Shown: one piece after another, positions 42,107-51,174 of the stretch
How positions within the stretch are numbered: the first letter of the stretch is position 1
How the letters are laid out: each line of letters opens with the position of its first letter
NCBI GenBank assembly: GCA_016871335.1
Contig: VFZF01000018.1
Coordinates: forward strand, 1-55,105
Origin: Acidimicrobiia bacterium
GTDB lineage: Bacteria; Acidobacteriota; Vicinamibacteria; Vicinamibacterales; SCN-69-37
Direction: 5' to 3'
Length of the DNA stretch: 55,105 nucleotides
The notes under the pieces: model-generated
Told to the model about the DNA's origin: nothing
The model's input: only the letters and a program-made list of their open reading frames with translations
The model's database searches: none
Position numbers and translations under genes: made by a program

Positions 42107-45100
42107 ATGGGAATTCTCGACAAGCTCAAGCCGCAGCCCCGCTGGAAGCACTCTGACCCCGCCGTTCGTCTCGAAGCGGTCCGGGAGCTTGCAGACGACA
42201 TGGAACTAGCCGAAGTGGCCGAAACCGATGCCGATCCAAAGGTCCGGAGAGCGGCGGTTGCTCGAATTGTTGACCCAACAGTACTGGGCCGGTGCATCGC
42301 GGACGCCGACCAGAGTGTGAAGGATGAAGCGGCCGACCAGTTGGCGGCACTCGCGCTTGATGGCTCAGACCCGGCCCGCGCCGTGGCGTCAGCCAACCTG
42401 CTGACCGACAGCCGTCGACTCGCAAACCTCGCGAAATCAGCGACTTCCGAAGCGTCAGACGCCGTACGTGAGTCGGCACTGGCCCGAATCTCCGACGACC
42501 GTCAGCTCGCCGCCGTCGCCCGTCACGCCAAGGTGGAAGCCATTGCGATGTCAGCCCTTGGTCGTGTGACCTCAGCCGACGAACTGCTCGACACGGTGCT
42601 GAACAGCGACCACAAGGACGTCGCCCTTGCCGCGTTTGACCGCGTCGTGGACGCCAACGCGCCTGACCTGACGCAGTTGAAATCGATCGAAGGGCGCAGC
42701 CAGCAGAAGGCGGCTTCCAAACGGGCACGCACCATGCTGCAAGCCATCGAAGACGCCGAAAACGCCCGCCGCGCGGCCGAAGACGAACAGCGCCGCCAGG
42801 AAACGTTGCTGTGCGACGCCGTTGAAGGTGCCGCCGCGATTACCGACGCCGACCGTGCGGAAGCCGACCTCAGCCGTCTCGAAACGGCGTGGCAGGCGAT
42901 TACCTCGCCGGATCCGGCCGCGGCCAAGCGGTTTACCGCCGGCGCCGCCGCCATTCGCGTCCGCATCGCTGAAAAACGTCGCGAAGTTGAAGCCGCTGCG
43001 GAAATGGCGCGTCAGCGCGGCGAAGCCATCGCGTCGCGCGAGGCACTGTGCCAGCGCGTCGAAACCATCGAAGGCGACGACATCCTCGCCCAGCTCGCTC
43101 CCATCGAAGAGGAGTGGGCCTCGCTCACACCACTCGTGGGCAACGGCCCGGATGCCACGCGACTCAACGACCGCTTCACCGCTGCGGTGGCGTCCTGCCG
43201 GAAACGTCATGCGCTCGGCGCAACGCTGGTCGAACATCGTGCGACCCTCGAAACTCTTGTCGTGGAAGCTGAAGCCCTGCCCGCCTGGGAGGATGCGGCG
43301 GCGGCCGGGACACGGTGGCCATCCCTCGCGCGCGAAGCCAGCGTGCTGGTGGATGCACTCGCCGGTGCCTCCCGTCCCGCCACCGACCTGGCGGATCGCC
43401 TGAGCGTCGTCTCACGCGCCTTCGAGGCGCGTGAGGCGGCGGCTCGGGAAACAGCGGCGAAGGCGCGTCAGGACCTGGCGGTCCGCGTGCAGCGCCTGAC
43501 GGAACGCGCCAAGCGCGTGGCCGAAGCCGAAGCCGTCACGCTGCGCGAAGGCGAACGCCTGATGCGCGACGTCACGGCGATGCTCGACGAAGTGGGCACC
43601 GGTGAATCCTCCAAGGAAATCGCCGACGCAGCCGCCGCCCTCCGCGTGCAGCAGGAAGCCGTCGCGCCGAAGGTGAAGGAACTGCGCGACATGGACGAAT
43701 GGCGCCGCTTCGCCAACGCCCAGCAGCAGGAACAACTGATCGCGATGGCCGAGGCGATCGTCGCCTCGCTGAAGGCTGATGAAGAAGCCGGCAAGACGTC
43801 CGAGCTGGCGGCCACCGCGAAGGCCCTGCGTGAGTTCCACCTGCGCTGGCAGGAAGTGGCTGATGCGCCGCGGCACTCCGCGCAGCGCCTCTGGGATCGC
43901 TTCAAGACGGCCACCGATTTCATCCGCAGCCGATGCGAGGTGTACTTCGCCAAGTTGAAGGAGGAACGCGGCGGCAACCTCGAGCGTAAGCAGGCGCTCG
44001 TCGAAGAATCCGAGAAGCTGGCCGAGTCCACCGATTGGGCCAAGGCAGCCGCGCGCTTCCAGGAACTCCAGACGGAATGGCAGGCCGTGGGCCCCGTGCC
44101 ACGCGACGCCGCCCGTGATCTCGCACAGCGATTCCGCACCGCCTGCAACACCTTCTTCACCCGGCGTCGTGACGATCTGTCATCGAAGAAGAAGGAATGG
44201 AACGACAACCTCGAGAAGAAGGAAGCGCTCTGCGCTCGCGCCGAAGCTCTCGCGGAGTCCACCGATTGGGATGCCGCGTCCGCCGAACTGAAGCGGATGC
44301 AGGCCGAGTGGAAGACCATCGGTCCCGTGCGCCGCAACAAGTCTGAAGTGGTGTGGAACCGGTTCCGTGCCGCGGCGGACCTGTTCTTCGAGCGGTACCA
44401 CAACCGGCACCGCATCGCGTTGCAGGGCAAGGTCGCGGAATACGAAGGTCTGGTCGTATCGCTCGAAGGCCTCGCGGCACTCCACGAGGCGCCGGCCGAT
44501 CTCGCCGCACAGGTGCAGAACCTGCGCGCGACGATTCAGCAGAATCCGCCGGCACCAAGTGACGCTCTCAAGGCGCTGCAGGAGCGCTGGAAGACGTCTC
44601 TGGCCACGCTCACGCAGAAGTTCCCAACGGCATTTGCCGGCACGGACCTCGACCCGGCGGCGATCATTCAGCGCATGCAGAAGCTGGTCGCGAAGATCGA
44701 AGCGCTCATCGACGAAGACGAGAAGCCCGCATCCACGGCCGGCAAGTCGGCCACGGAACTTCTCGCAGAACGGCTGCGTTCCGCCCTCACCAGCAATGCC
44801 ATGGGCAAACGTGCCGACGACTCCAAGTGGCGCATCGCCGCAACGGCGGTCGACGATGCCAAGGCTGCGTGGCATCGCCTGGCCCCGGTGCCGAGCGAGG
44901 AAGCCACCACGCTGGAGGCCAAGTTCAAGGCGGCCTGCAAGCGCGTCATGGATCAGGTGAAGCTCCACGTGAGCCCGCCTGTGGGGGCGCCCGGCGGCGG
45001 TTTCGGAGGAGGCCGCCCCGGGAATCCTTCAGGGTCCAGAGGTCAGGGGTCCAGGGTCCAGGGTTCGGGTCCTGGGTCCAAGGGTCCGCGGCGCGAAGAC

Positions 45101-45121
45101 CGGGCGCTCTCGGCGGTCTGA
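42107..45121 (+). CDS. Large DUF349 repeat protein with HEAT-like N-terminus
   Basis: This 1004-residue, nearly all-helical cytoplasmic protein starts with HEAT-like units (RLEAVRELADDMELAEVAETDADPKVRRAAVARI) over about 20-200. At least three strong DUF349 repeats follow in the second half (LQTEWQAVGPVPRDAARDLAQRFRTACNTFF, LKRMQAEWKTIGPVRRNKSEVVWNRFRAAADLFF and an earlier WQEVADAPRHSAQRLWDRFKTATDFI). Weaker copies lie near 240-340 and at the end (WHRLAPVPSEEATTLEAKFKAACKRV). Long coiled-coil stretches separate them. Function is unknown. Residues 975-993 are encoded by a GGGTCCA array. Confidence 0.85.
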   Translation: MGILDKLKPQPRWKHSDPAVRLEAVRELADDMELAEVAETDADPKVRRAAVARIVDPTVLGRCIADADQSVKDEAADQLAALALDGSDPARAVASANLLTDSRRLANLAKSATSEASDAVRESALARISDDRQLAAVARHAKVEAIAMSALGRVTSADELLDTVLNSDHKDVALAAFDRVVDANAPDLTQLKSIEGRSQQKAASKRARTMLQAIEDAENARRAAEDEQRRQETLLCDAVEGAAAITDADRAEADLSRLETAWQAITSPDPAAAKRFTAGAAAIRVRIAEKRREVEAAAEMARQRGEAIASREALCQRVETIEGDDILAQLAPIEEEWASLTPLVGNGPDATRLNDRFTAAVASCRKRHALGATLVEHRATLETLVVEAEALPAWEDAAAAGTRWPSLAREASVLVDALAGASRPATDLADRLSVVSRAFEAREAAARETAAKARQDLAVRVQRLTERAKRVAEAEAVTLREGERLMRDVTAMLDEVGTGESSKEIADAAAALRVQQEAVAPKVKELRDMDEWRRFANAQQQEQLIAMAEAIVASLKADEEAGKTSELAATAKALREFHLRWQEVADAPRHSAQRLWDRFKTATDFIRSRCEVYFAKLKEERGGNLERKQALVEESEKLAESTDWAKAAARFQELQTEWQAVGPVPRDAARDLAQRFRTACNTFFTRRRDDLSSKKKEWNDNLEKKEALCARAEALAESTDWDAASAELKRMQAEWKTIGPVRRNKSEVVWNRFRAAADLFFERYHNRHRIALQGKVAEYEGLVVSLEGLAALHEAPADLAAQVQNLRATIQQNPPAPSDALKALQERWKTSLATLTQKFPTAFAGTDLDPAAIIQRMQKLVAKIEALIDEDEKPASTAGKSATELLAERLRSALTSNAMGKRADDSKWRIAATAVDDAKAAWHRLAPVPSEEATTLEAKFKAACKRVMDQVKLHVSPPVGAPGGGFGGGRPGNPSGSRGQGSRVQGSGPGSKGPRREDRALSAV
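45031..45086. repeat. GGGTCCA-type array in the 3' end of the DUF349 gene
   Basis: Units AGGGTCC, AGAGGTC, AGGGGTCC, AGGGTCC, AGGGTTC, GGGTCC, TGGGTCC and AGGGTCC follow each other at about 7 bp. They encode a Gly/Ser/Gln tail (residues 975-993). Same family as 36521-36605. Confidence 0.85.
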
Positions 45122-45126
45122 TCGCT

Positions 45127-46866
45127 CTACTTCCCCTGGTACACGACCTTGCCGCCAACGATGGTGTAAACGACCTTGGCGTCGCGGATCTCTGCGTCCG
45201 GCACGCGGGTGATGTCCTTGCTGAGCACGGTGATGTCCGCGAGTTTGCCGGGCACGAGTGACCCCTTGAGGTGCTCCTCAAAGCCCGCGTAGGCTGACCA
45301 CAGCGTGTAGGACTTCAGACCATCAATTCGTGACAGCTTCTGTGCGGGAAAGAATTCAGAGCCGTCGGCCGTCTTGCGCGTGACCGTCGCGTGATAACTC
45401 GCGATCGGATCCACATCTTCGACCGGCGCATCGGTGCCATTGGAGACGACGGCGTCGCTGTCGAGCAGCTTCTTCCACACATAGGCTCCTTCCTCCGCGC
45501 GTTCAGCTCCGAGGCGGGTGACCACATAAGGCGCGTCCGAGGTGGCGTGAATACCCTGCATCGCGGCGATCACACCAAGTTGACCGAAGCGCGGAATGTC
45601 GTCGCGGTGGATGTGCTGCGCGTGTTCGATGCGCCATCGGAGGTCCTTGCCGTTCCGGTTGTTCTTGCGGAAGGCCTCCTCAAACAGATCGAGCACCTCG
45701 CGATTGGCGCGATCGCCAATGGCGTGCAGACAGAGCTGATAGCCATGGTCGATGGCCAGTTGCGCGGTCGTGCGCGACGGGTTGAGGTCACGACCAAGGC
45801 CGGAGCTGTTGACGAGATCGGAGTACGGCGCCAGCAGCCAGGCGCCGCGTGAGCCGAGGGCGCCGTCGATCGAGATCTTGATGGCCCGCACCGTGAGGTG
45901 CTTGTTGCCGTAGTCAATCAGGCGGCCACGCGCGAGCTGTTCGGGAGTGCCGCCCCCGCGAATCATCACCCAGAGCCGCGACTTCAGGCGACCGATGTCA
46001 ATCGCACGCTTGAAGCGCTCGACGTCCTGAAAACTCGAGCCGGCATCCTGAAAACTTGTGACGCCCTTCGAGAGGATTTCCTGATCGGCGAGTTCGATGA
46101 CACGCATCGCCTCGGCCTCACGCTCCTCGGCCGTCGGTGGCGGTTCGCCGGCGCCGCGACGGATCAGGCCCATCGCGGTTTCGTTCATCAGTCCCGTCGG
46201 ATTGCCGGCTTTGTCCTTAAGGATCTCGCCGCCCGCAGGCGCAGTCGTCGCCCCCGTGACATTCGACAACTCCATCGCCTTCGCATTGGCAAACGACGCG
46301 TGACCCGACGCGTGTGTCAGCACCACGGGATTGTTGGGCGACACGGCGGAGAGCGCGGCGTGCACCGGGAATCCAGCCACATTGGGCTGCGGCACGGACG
46401 ACCACTTCTCCTGGTGCCACCCGCGGCCGACAATCCACTGCCCCGGACGGGCTTTAGCCGCGGCATCACGCACCATGCCGATGATCTGTTCCCAGCTCGT
46501 CGTGTTCATCAGTTCCAGACCGAGCTTCGCCTGACCGATGCCATTAAAGTGGCCGTGACTTTCGACAAAACCCGGCATCGCCATCTGACCGTTCAGATCG
46601 ATGACCTGCGTCTGTGGTCCCACATACCGGGCAATCTCGGCGTTGGTGCCGAGCGCCACAATGGTGTCGCCGTTGACGGCCATCGCCTGGGCATCCGGCC
46701 TGGCATCATCAACGGTCACAATGCGCCCGTTGCGCAGCACCAGCGTGGCTGGTGACGGCTGCGCTTGCGCCGCCTGGCCGGAGACGGTCACGTGGGAGAT
46801 GGACGCCACAGCGACAAACAAGCTGGTGGCGAGCAAGAGCGAGGAGGCGCGCAGCCGTGAAGCCAT
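45127..46866 (-). CDS. Exported amidohydrolase (Amidohydro_3/YtcJ-like)
   Basis: This 579-residue protein has a signal peptide (MASRLRASSLLLATSLFVAVASI). It has the split beta domain ATLVLRNGRIVTVDDA, the metal-binding MPGFVESHGHFNG (HxH), the DGALGSRGAWL segment and LCLHAIGDRANREVLDLFE. RWRIEHAQHIHRDDIPRF and the terminal NGTDAPVEDVDP metal-Asp region complete the set. These enzymes hydrolyse C-N bonds of unknown substrates. It lies 13 bp downstream of the MFS gene as the last gene of a four-gene operon. ATG 46866 starts the signal peptide. Confidence 0.9.
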   Translation of the reverse strand: MASRLRASSLLLATSLFVAVASISHVTVSGQAAQAQPSPATLVLRNGRIVTVDDARPDAQAMAVNGDTIVALGTNAEIARYVGPQTQVIDLNGQMAMPGFVESHGHFNGIGQAKLGLELMNTTSWEQIIGMVRDAAAKARPGQWIVGRGWHQEKWSSVPQPNVAGFPVHAALSAVSPNNPVVLTHASGHASFANAKAMELSNVTGATTAPAGGEILKDKAGNPTGLMNETAMGLIRRGAGEPPPTAEEREAEAMRVIELADQEILSKGVTSFQDAGSSFQDVERFKRAIDIGRLKSRLWVMIRGGGTPEQLARGRLIDYGNKHLTVRAIKISIDGALGSRGAWLLAPYSDLVNSSGLGRDLNPSRTTAQLAIDHGYQLCLHAIGDRANREVLDLFEEAFRKNNRNGKDLRWRIEHAQHIHRDDIPRFGQLGVIAAMQGIHATSDAPYVVTRLGAERAEEGAYVWKKLLDSDAVVSNGTDAPVEDVDPIASYHATVTRKTADGSEFFPAQKLSRIDGLKSYTLWSAYAGFEEHLKGSLVPGKLADITVLSKDITRVPDAEIRDAKVVYTIVGGKVVYQGK

Positions 46867-46879
46867 GCGCAAGGATAAA

Positions 46880-48034
46880 TCAGCGGTGCCCAAAGTCGAG
46901 CCGCTTTTCGACGAACAGGAAATATGGCACCGCGAGAAAGGCCAGAGCTGCGGCGATTCCGAAGGCGGGCCGGAAGCCAAACTGGTGGATCAGCCACCCG
47001 AGGCCCGTGGAGCCGCTGCCCACTCCCATGTCGAAGGCCGCGAGCATGGCGCCAAACGCGGCGCCGCGGCGCCACGCGGGGATGCGACCCATGATGTACG
47101 CCGTGTAGGCCGGGTACTGCAGACCAAATCCCGCACCAAAGGCCAGCGCAGCGATCACCAACGTGACCGGCCCCTGCGCCACCGCAAACAAGGCCATCCC
47201 CGTCGCCGTCAGGGGCAGGCAAAACAACAGCACCTTGCGATGTCCGATGCGATCGAGCACACGGCCCACGGTGACGCGTCCCACCAGCATCGCCACGGCC
47301 ATGGACGTCAGAAACAGGCTGCGCGGCCACACCTGCAGCTCATCCGAAAACAGCGCGGAAAACGTCGTCAAGCCGCCATACCCAAACGCAATCAACGCCA
47401 TCGTCACCGAAAGAATCAAGACGGGCCATTCAACGCTCAGCGAGTGGGCGGCTGGGCGCGTGGACGGATTCGCGCGATCGTCAGGGAGCCTCCACGCGAT
47501 GAAGGCCATCAGCAGATTGAGGCCAGCGAGTTCGAGGCACAGCGCCGTCCAGCCGAATGAAAAGACCCAGAAGCCGAGCGGGGGTGCGACGGCGATGGCA
47601 ATCACCGACGCGAGGCCCCAGTACCCGATGCCCTCGGCGCGGCGGGTCTCCGGAATGATCGACGTAATGTACGCACCGGACGCCGACAGCAGTCCCGACC
47701 AGAACAACCCGTGCAGGAACACGAGCGCGAGAAGCACTTTGTAGTTGTCGAGCAGCGCGTAGGTCGTCGAAAACGCCGCCAGAACCAGGCTGACGATGAT
47801 GAGGACGCGGCGATGGCCGAGTCGATCAGCGAGTTGACCAGTGAAGGGCGCGGAGAGAGCGGACGAATACGTCAGGAACCCGAGGAACAGTCCACCCGCG
47901 AACGTTGTGCCGCCCAGCGCGAGCACGTGGTACGGCGCCGCCGGCAGCAACTGGAACAGTGACACGAACACCGTGAAGGTGTACGCGCACATCACGAAGA
48001 AGCGCGTGGTAAAAAGCGGCGACGAAGAAGACAC
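46880..48034 (-). CDS. MFS transporter
   Basis: This 384-residue protein has about 12 membrane segments. The A-like motif after helix 2 reads GQLADRLGHRRVLII and its copy in the second half reads GRVLDRIGHRKVLLF. It is a drug- or metabolite-type permease of unknown substrate. The central cytoplasmic loop (about residues 185-205) contains NPSTRPAAH encoded by two to three GGCTGGGC-type octamers (47442-47465). GTG 48034 is the start, 9 bp after the DUF1080 gene. Confidence 0.88.
   Translation of the reverse strand: MSSSSPLFTTRFFVMCAYTFTVFVSLFQLLPAAPYHVLALGGTTFAGGLFLGFLTYSSALSAPFTGQLADRLGHRRVLIIVSLVLAAFSTTYALLDNYKVLLALVFLHGLFWSGLLSASGAYITSIIPETRRAEGIGYWGLASVIAIAVAPPLGFWVFSFGWTALCLELAGLNLLMAFIAWRLPDDRANPSTRPAAHSLSVEWPVLILSVTMALIAFGYGGLTTFSALFSDELQVWPRSLFLTSMAVAMLVGRVTVGRVLDRIGHRKVLLFCLPLTATGMALFAVAQGPVTLVIAALAFGAGFGLQYPAYTAYIMGRIPAWRRGAAFGAMLAAFDMGVGSGSTGLGWLIHQFGFRPAFGIAAALAFLAVPYFLFVEKRLDFGHR
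47442..47465. repeat. Octamer units inside the MFS central loop
   Basis: GAGTGGGC, GGCTGGGC, GCGTGGAC in 8-bp phase. They match the family at 6062 and 53471. Only two units are strong. Confidence 0.55.
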
Positions 48035-48043
48035 CCCGAGGAC

Positions 48044-49021
48044 TTACTTCACGATGGGCGTGATGACGATCTTCCGGAACGACGCGAGCGTGTGATCACC
48101 CTGAATCATGATCGGCCCGGGCGCGAGTTCGTCGTTGTCGAGTGCGCCGCCGGTGATGCCTTCGATCACCGCGTTGTCATGAATGCGCGTGCCGTTGAGC
48201 GTCACCGTCACGCGGTTCCCGACGAGCACGATCTCCGTCCGCTGCCATTCACCGGGTGGCAGGCTCGCGTTTGTGTCCGCCGCCTTGCGCCCGTAGATCG
48301 ACATGTGACCCGTCAGCGCCGCAGGTTGCCCCGCGTCGTCGAACAGCTGCATTTCGTAACGACCACGCAGGTACAGGCCGCTGTTGCTCTTGGCTGAGAG
48401 GCGGTATTCCGCTTCCAGTTTGAAGTCGCTGAACTTCGCCTTGGACACCAGATTGTTGGCGGGCGGCTGGTTCTGGAGCAGACCTTCGACGACCGACCAG
48501 TTCACGGGACGATCGGGAAACTGCACGCCCCACGCGTCCATCGATGGCGCGGCCGCATCAAACAACACGACGGGCGTGCCGAACTTCTGCGGGGCACTGG
48601 CGTTGGCGGCAGGCCACGTCGGTGTCGGCACCCCGATCCAGTTCACCTGGCGTTCGGTCGGCGGCTCGCCACCACCTCGGCGCCCCCCGCCCTGTCGCAG
48701 CATGTGCCGGCCGATCAGGCGGCCATTCTCAAACTTCGCGCGGAACTCAGGTCCGGTGAGATTGTCCGGCCGGCCCATCTGAAATACGAGTTCGCCGTTC
48801 TCGATCTTCACGACGCCGAGAGTCACAGGGCTGCCGGTGCGATTCAGAAACCGCCCCGTCAGGCCGTCCGGCCCCTGCTCGACCTTCAACCAATACACAA
48901 AGCTCGCGTCATCGCCCGTCCCGGTCAGATTCCAGGACCCGAGAAACGGAGAGCGCTGGGCAGAGACGGACGGCGTCACGAGAACCGCGGCAAGGAGGCA
49001 GGCCGAAAGAAGGATGCGCAT
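48044..49021 (-). CDS. DUF1080 (3-keto-disaccharide hydrolase-like) secreted protein
   Basis: This 325-residue protein has a signal peptide (1-22). Residues about 25-115 form a first beta domain (FLGSWNLTGTGDDASF, typical of a lipocalin-like starter). The C-terminal half is a DUF1080 jelly roll: LFDAAAPSMDAWGV, NQPPANNLVSKAKFSDFKLEAEYRL, SNSGLYLRGRYEMQLFDDAG and a final GPIMIQGDHTLASFRKIVI. Members of DUF1080 cleave 3-keto-glycosides. Gene order (S9, DUF1080, MFS, amidohydrolase) and the divergent GMC cluster support such a role (inference). Confidence 0.88.
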   Translation of the reverse strand: MRILLSACLLAAVLVTPSVSAQRSPFLGSWNLTGTGDDASFVYWLKVEQGPDGLTGRFLNRTGSPVTLGVVKIENGELVFQMGRPDNLTGPEFRAKFENGRLIGRHMLRQGGGRRGGGEPPTERQVNWIGVPTPTWPAANASAPQKFGTPVVLFDAAAPSMDAWGVQFPDRPVNWSVVEGLLQNQPPANNLVSKAKFSDFKLEAEYRLSAKSNSGLYLRGRYEMQLFDDAGQPAALTGHMSIYGRKAADTNASLPPGEWQRTEIVLVGNRVTVTLNGTRIHDNAVIEGITGGALDNDELAPGPIMIQGDHTLASFRKIVITPIVK

Positions 49022-49041
49022 GGGCGTATGGTAACCCCGCC

Positions 49042-51093
49042 TCAGCGCGCTCCGCCAGGCGGCGCCTGATTATCGCGGGTGGTCCACTTCTCCCACCAGT
49101 AGCGCAGGTACAGCTGCGAGCGGAGGAAGTTGGACGGAATTGACGAGGTGCCATGCCACTCGCCGTTGAAGCGCAACATCGCCGTGGGCACCCCGACGAC
49201 TTTGAGCGCCTGATAGAACTCCTCGGTTTGGCTCATGGGCGTGCGCATGTCCAGCACCCCGGTCATCAGCATCGTCGGCGTCTTGACGTTGCCGACGTAC
49301 ATGAGCGGCGAACGGCGCAGGTGTTCGCTGGGATCGACCCAGGGAAGTTTTTCGAAGTCGTCGTACCAGCGCAGCGGGTTGCCGTCGACATTCCCCACAA
49401 ACGACAGCCAGTTGATCACCGGACATTGGGAGGACGCGGCCGCGAACCGATTGGTGTGGCCCACAACCCACGCCGTGAGCACACCGCCGCCGGAGCAGCC
49501 ATAGACAAACATGTTGCGCGTGTCGACCGAACCTTGCGCGATGACGTGGTCAACGCCCCGCATGAGGTCGTCATAATCCTTTGATGGATAGGCGTACTTG
49601 ATGGCATTGCCGAACGCGGAGCCGTATCCGGTGGAGCCACGCGGATTCGTGTAGAGCACGAGATAGCCGTTAGCGGCATGCTCCTGCCACGCGAAGTTGA
49701 ACCCGACGCCGTACATTGCATGCGGCCCGCCGTGGATCGACAGCATCAAGGGATACTTCTTCTTCGGATCGAAATCCGGCGGTTTAATCAGCCATCCCTG
49801 GATCTTGTAGTTGTCGACCGAGTCGAACCACAGCTCCTCCACCTCGCCAAGCGTGACGCGACCCAGCACGTCAGAGTTCACGTCCGTCAACTGGCGCAGC
49901 TCTCCTGGAGTCGACAACGGAAACGAGACGACATCAGCCGGCTTGTGGAACGACGTCACCGTGGCCACGGCCTGCCCGTTGCGATTGACGTCCGACAGGG
50001 TGACCAGGTGCACGCCGGTCGTGACGGCGCGGATCGGACCGTCGAGTGGCGCGAAGTGGAGGTTGCGGCTGCCCCGATCATCCGCGGCAAAATAGATGCC
50101 GTTTGAATCAGGCGCCCAGGTCAGATTCGTGGGCGACCTGTCGAAGGACGCCGTCAGGTGCCGCCGGTTGCGCCCGTCGATGCCCACCACATGCAGTTCG
50201 TTGTCGATGTAGGTGTCGGTGGTGTAGTCGTAGCCGAGATACGCAATCCAGCGGCCGTCCGGCGAGATCACCGGATTGGTATCCGGGCCGCTGCGATCCG
50301 ACAGCTGCCGCAGCGTGCCGGTCTCGATGTTGAGGGCGTACACATCCGACTGGCGGTACTCACGCTCGGCTTTCTCGCGATCCGGATCGCGATTGTCAGA
50401 GAAGATCACTTCCTTGCCGTCCGGTGACAGCGAAAATCCTCCGTAATTAAACGGCCCAGCCGTGATCTGTCGCTCGGTCCCTCCCTCGGCCGGCACCATG
50501 AAGATGTGTGAGTGGGTCTGATCGATGAACCCTCGTCCGTCGGCGCGGTAAGTGAAGCTTTCGATAATGCGCGGGGCTTCGGTCCATCGGGCGCCTTCCG
50601 GGCGCTCGGGCATGCGGATCGGCCAGTTGGTGCGGGTCGGAATGCTCATGGCGAAGAGCAGCGACGTGCTGTCGGGGGTCCACGTTATCTCCGACGGCGT
50701 CTGCTCCACACGTGTCACCTGGGTCTCGGCCCCCTCGTCGTCCATCCACCGTACGAACACCTGCGTGCCGCGCGGCTGTCCCTGTCTCGTAAAAGCGATC
50801 CGGGTGCCGTCAGGCGACCACACCGCGCCGGAGCCCTCCGTCAGTCGTCGACTCCGCGATCCGTCCGCGTTCATGATCCACATGTCGGACTGACGACGGT
50901 CGTTGACCTGATCGACCCAGCCACGGGTGTAGATGATGCGCTGGCCGTCAGGCGAGATCCGGGGGTTCGACACCGTCTCCATGTCGAAGAACTGTTCCAA
51001 GGCGAGCTTGGTGACGGGACGGTTCTGCGCCTGCAGGCCTACAGAAGCCAGCAGACCAACGGTAAGTCCGGCGATCAGGAACGTGCGCACCAT
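49042..51093 (-). CDS. S9 family peptidase (acylaminoacyl-peptidase/DPP-like), secreted
   Basis: This 683-residue protein has a signal peptide (1-22), a PD40-type propeller (about 30-400; NPRISPDGQRIIYTRGW, FSLSPDGKEVIFSDN) and the catalytic domain. The nucleophile is in VYGCSGGGVLTAW (GxSxGG with Cys before Ser), the acid in TGVLDMRTPMSQTEEFY and the His in FNGEWHGTSS. It would cut short peptides in the periplasm. ATG 51093 has GGAGG about 8 nt upstream and TAGAAT at 51133-51138. It heads a four-gene operon. Confidence 0.92.
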   Translation of the reverse strand: MVRTFLIAGLTVGLLASVGLQAQNRPVTKLALEQFFDMETVSNPRISPDGQRIIYTRGWVDQVNDRRQSDMWIMNADGSRSRRLTEGSGAVWSPDGTRIAFTRQGQPRGTQVFVRWMDDEGAETQVTRVEQTPSEITWTPDSTSLLFAMSIPTRTNWPIRMPERPEGARWTEAPRIIESFTYRADGRGFIDQTHSHIFMVPAEGGTERQITAGPFNYGGFSLSPDGKEVIFSDNRDPDREKAEREYRQSDVYALNIETGTLRQLSDRSGPDTNPVISPDGRWIAYLGYDYTTDTYIDNELHVVGIDGRNRRHLTASFDRSPTNLTWAPDSNGIYFAADDRGSRNLHFAPLDGPIRAVTTGVHLVTLSDVNRNGQAVATVTSFHKPADVVSFPLSTPGELRQLTDVNSDVLGRVTLGEVEELWFDSVDNYKIQGWLIKPPDFDPKKKYPLMLSIHGGPHAMYGVGFNFAWQEHAANGYLVLYTNPRGSTGYGSAFGNAIKYAYPSKDYDDLMRGVDHVIAQGSVDTRNMFVYGCSGGGVLTAWVVGHTNRFAAASSQCPVINWLSFVGNVDGNPLRWYDDFEKLPWVDPSEHLRRSPLMYVGNVKTPTMLMTGVLDMRTPMSQTEEFYQALKVVGVPTAMLRFNGEWHGTSSIPSNFLRSQLYLRYWWEKWTTRDNQAPPGGAR

Positions 51094-51132
51094 ACGGGGC
51101 CTCCGGGTGGAATCGAGCGTTTTGGTGGCGTG

Positions 51133-51138
51133 ATTCTA
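51133..51138 (-). promoter_or_regulatory. -10 box of the S9-DUF1080-MFS-amidohydrolase operon
   Basis: TAGAAT on the minus strand, about 40 nt before ATG 51093, leaving room for a leader with a Shine-Dalgarno sequence. Confidence 0.45.
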
Positions 51139-51161
51139 ACAGGGGGCCAGCACGGGCGGGG

Positions 51162-51167
51162 TAGAAT
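51162..51167 (+). promoter_or_regulatory. -10 box, leaderless start of the GMC operon
   Basis: TAGAAT, 7 nt before GTG 51175. The in-frame ATG at 51166 overlaps this box and is therefore less likely to be the start. Confidence 0.5.
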
Positions 51168-51174
51168 GCGCGCC

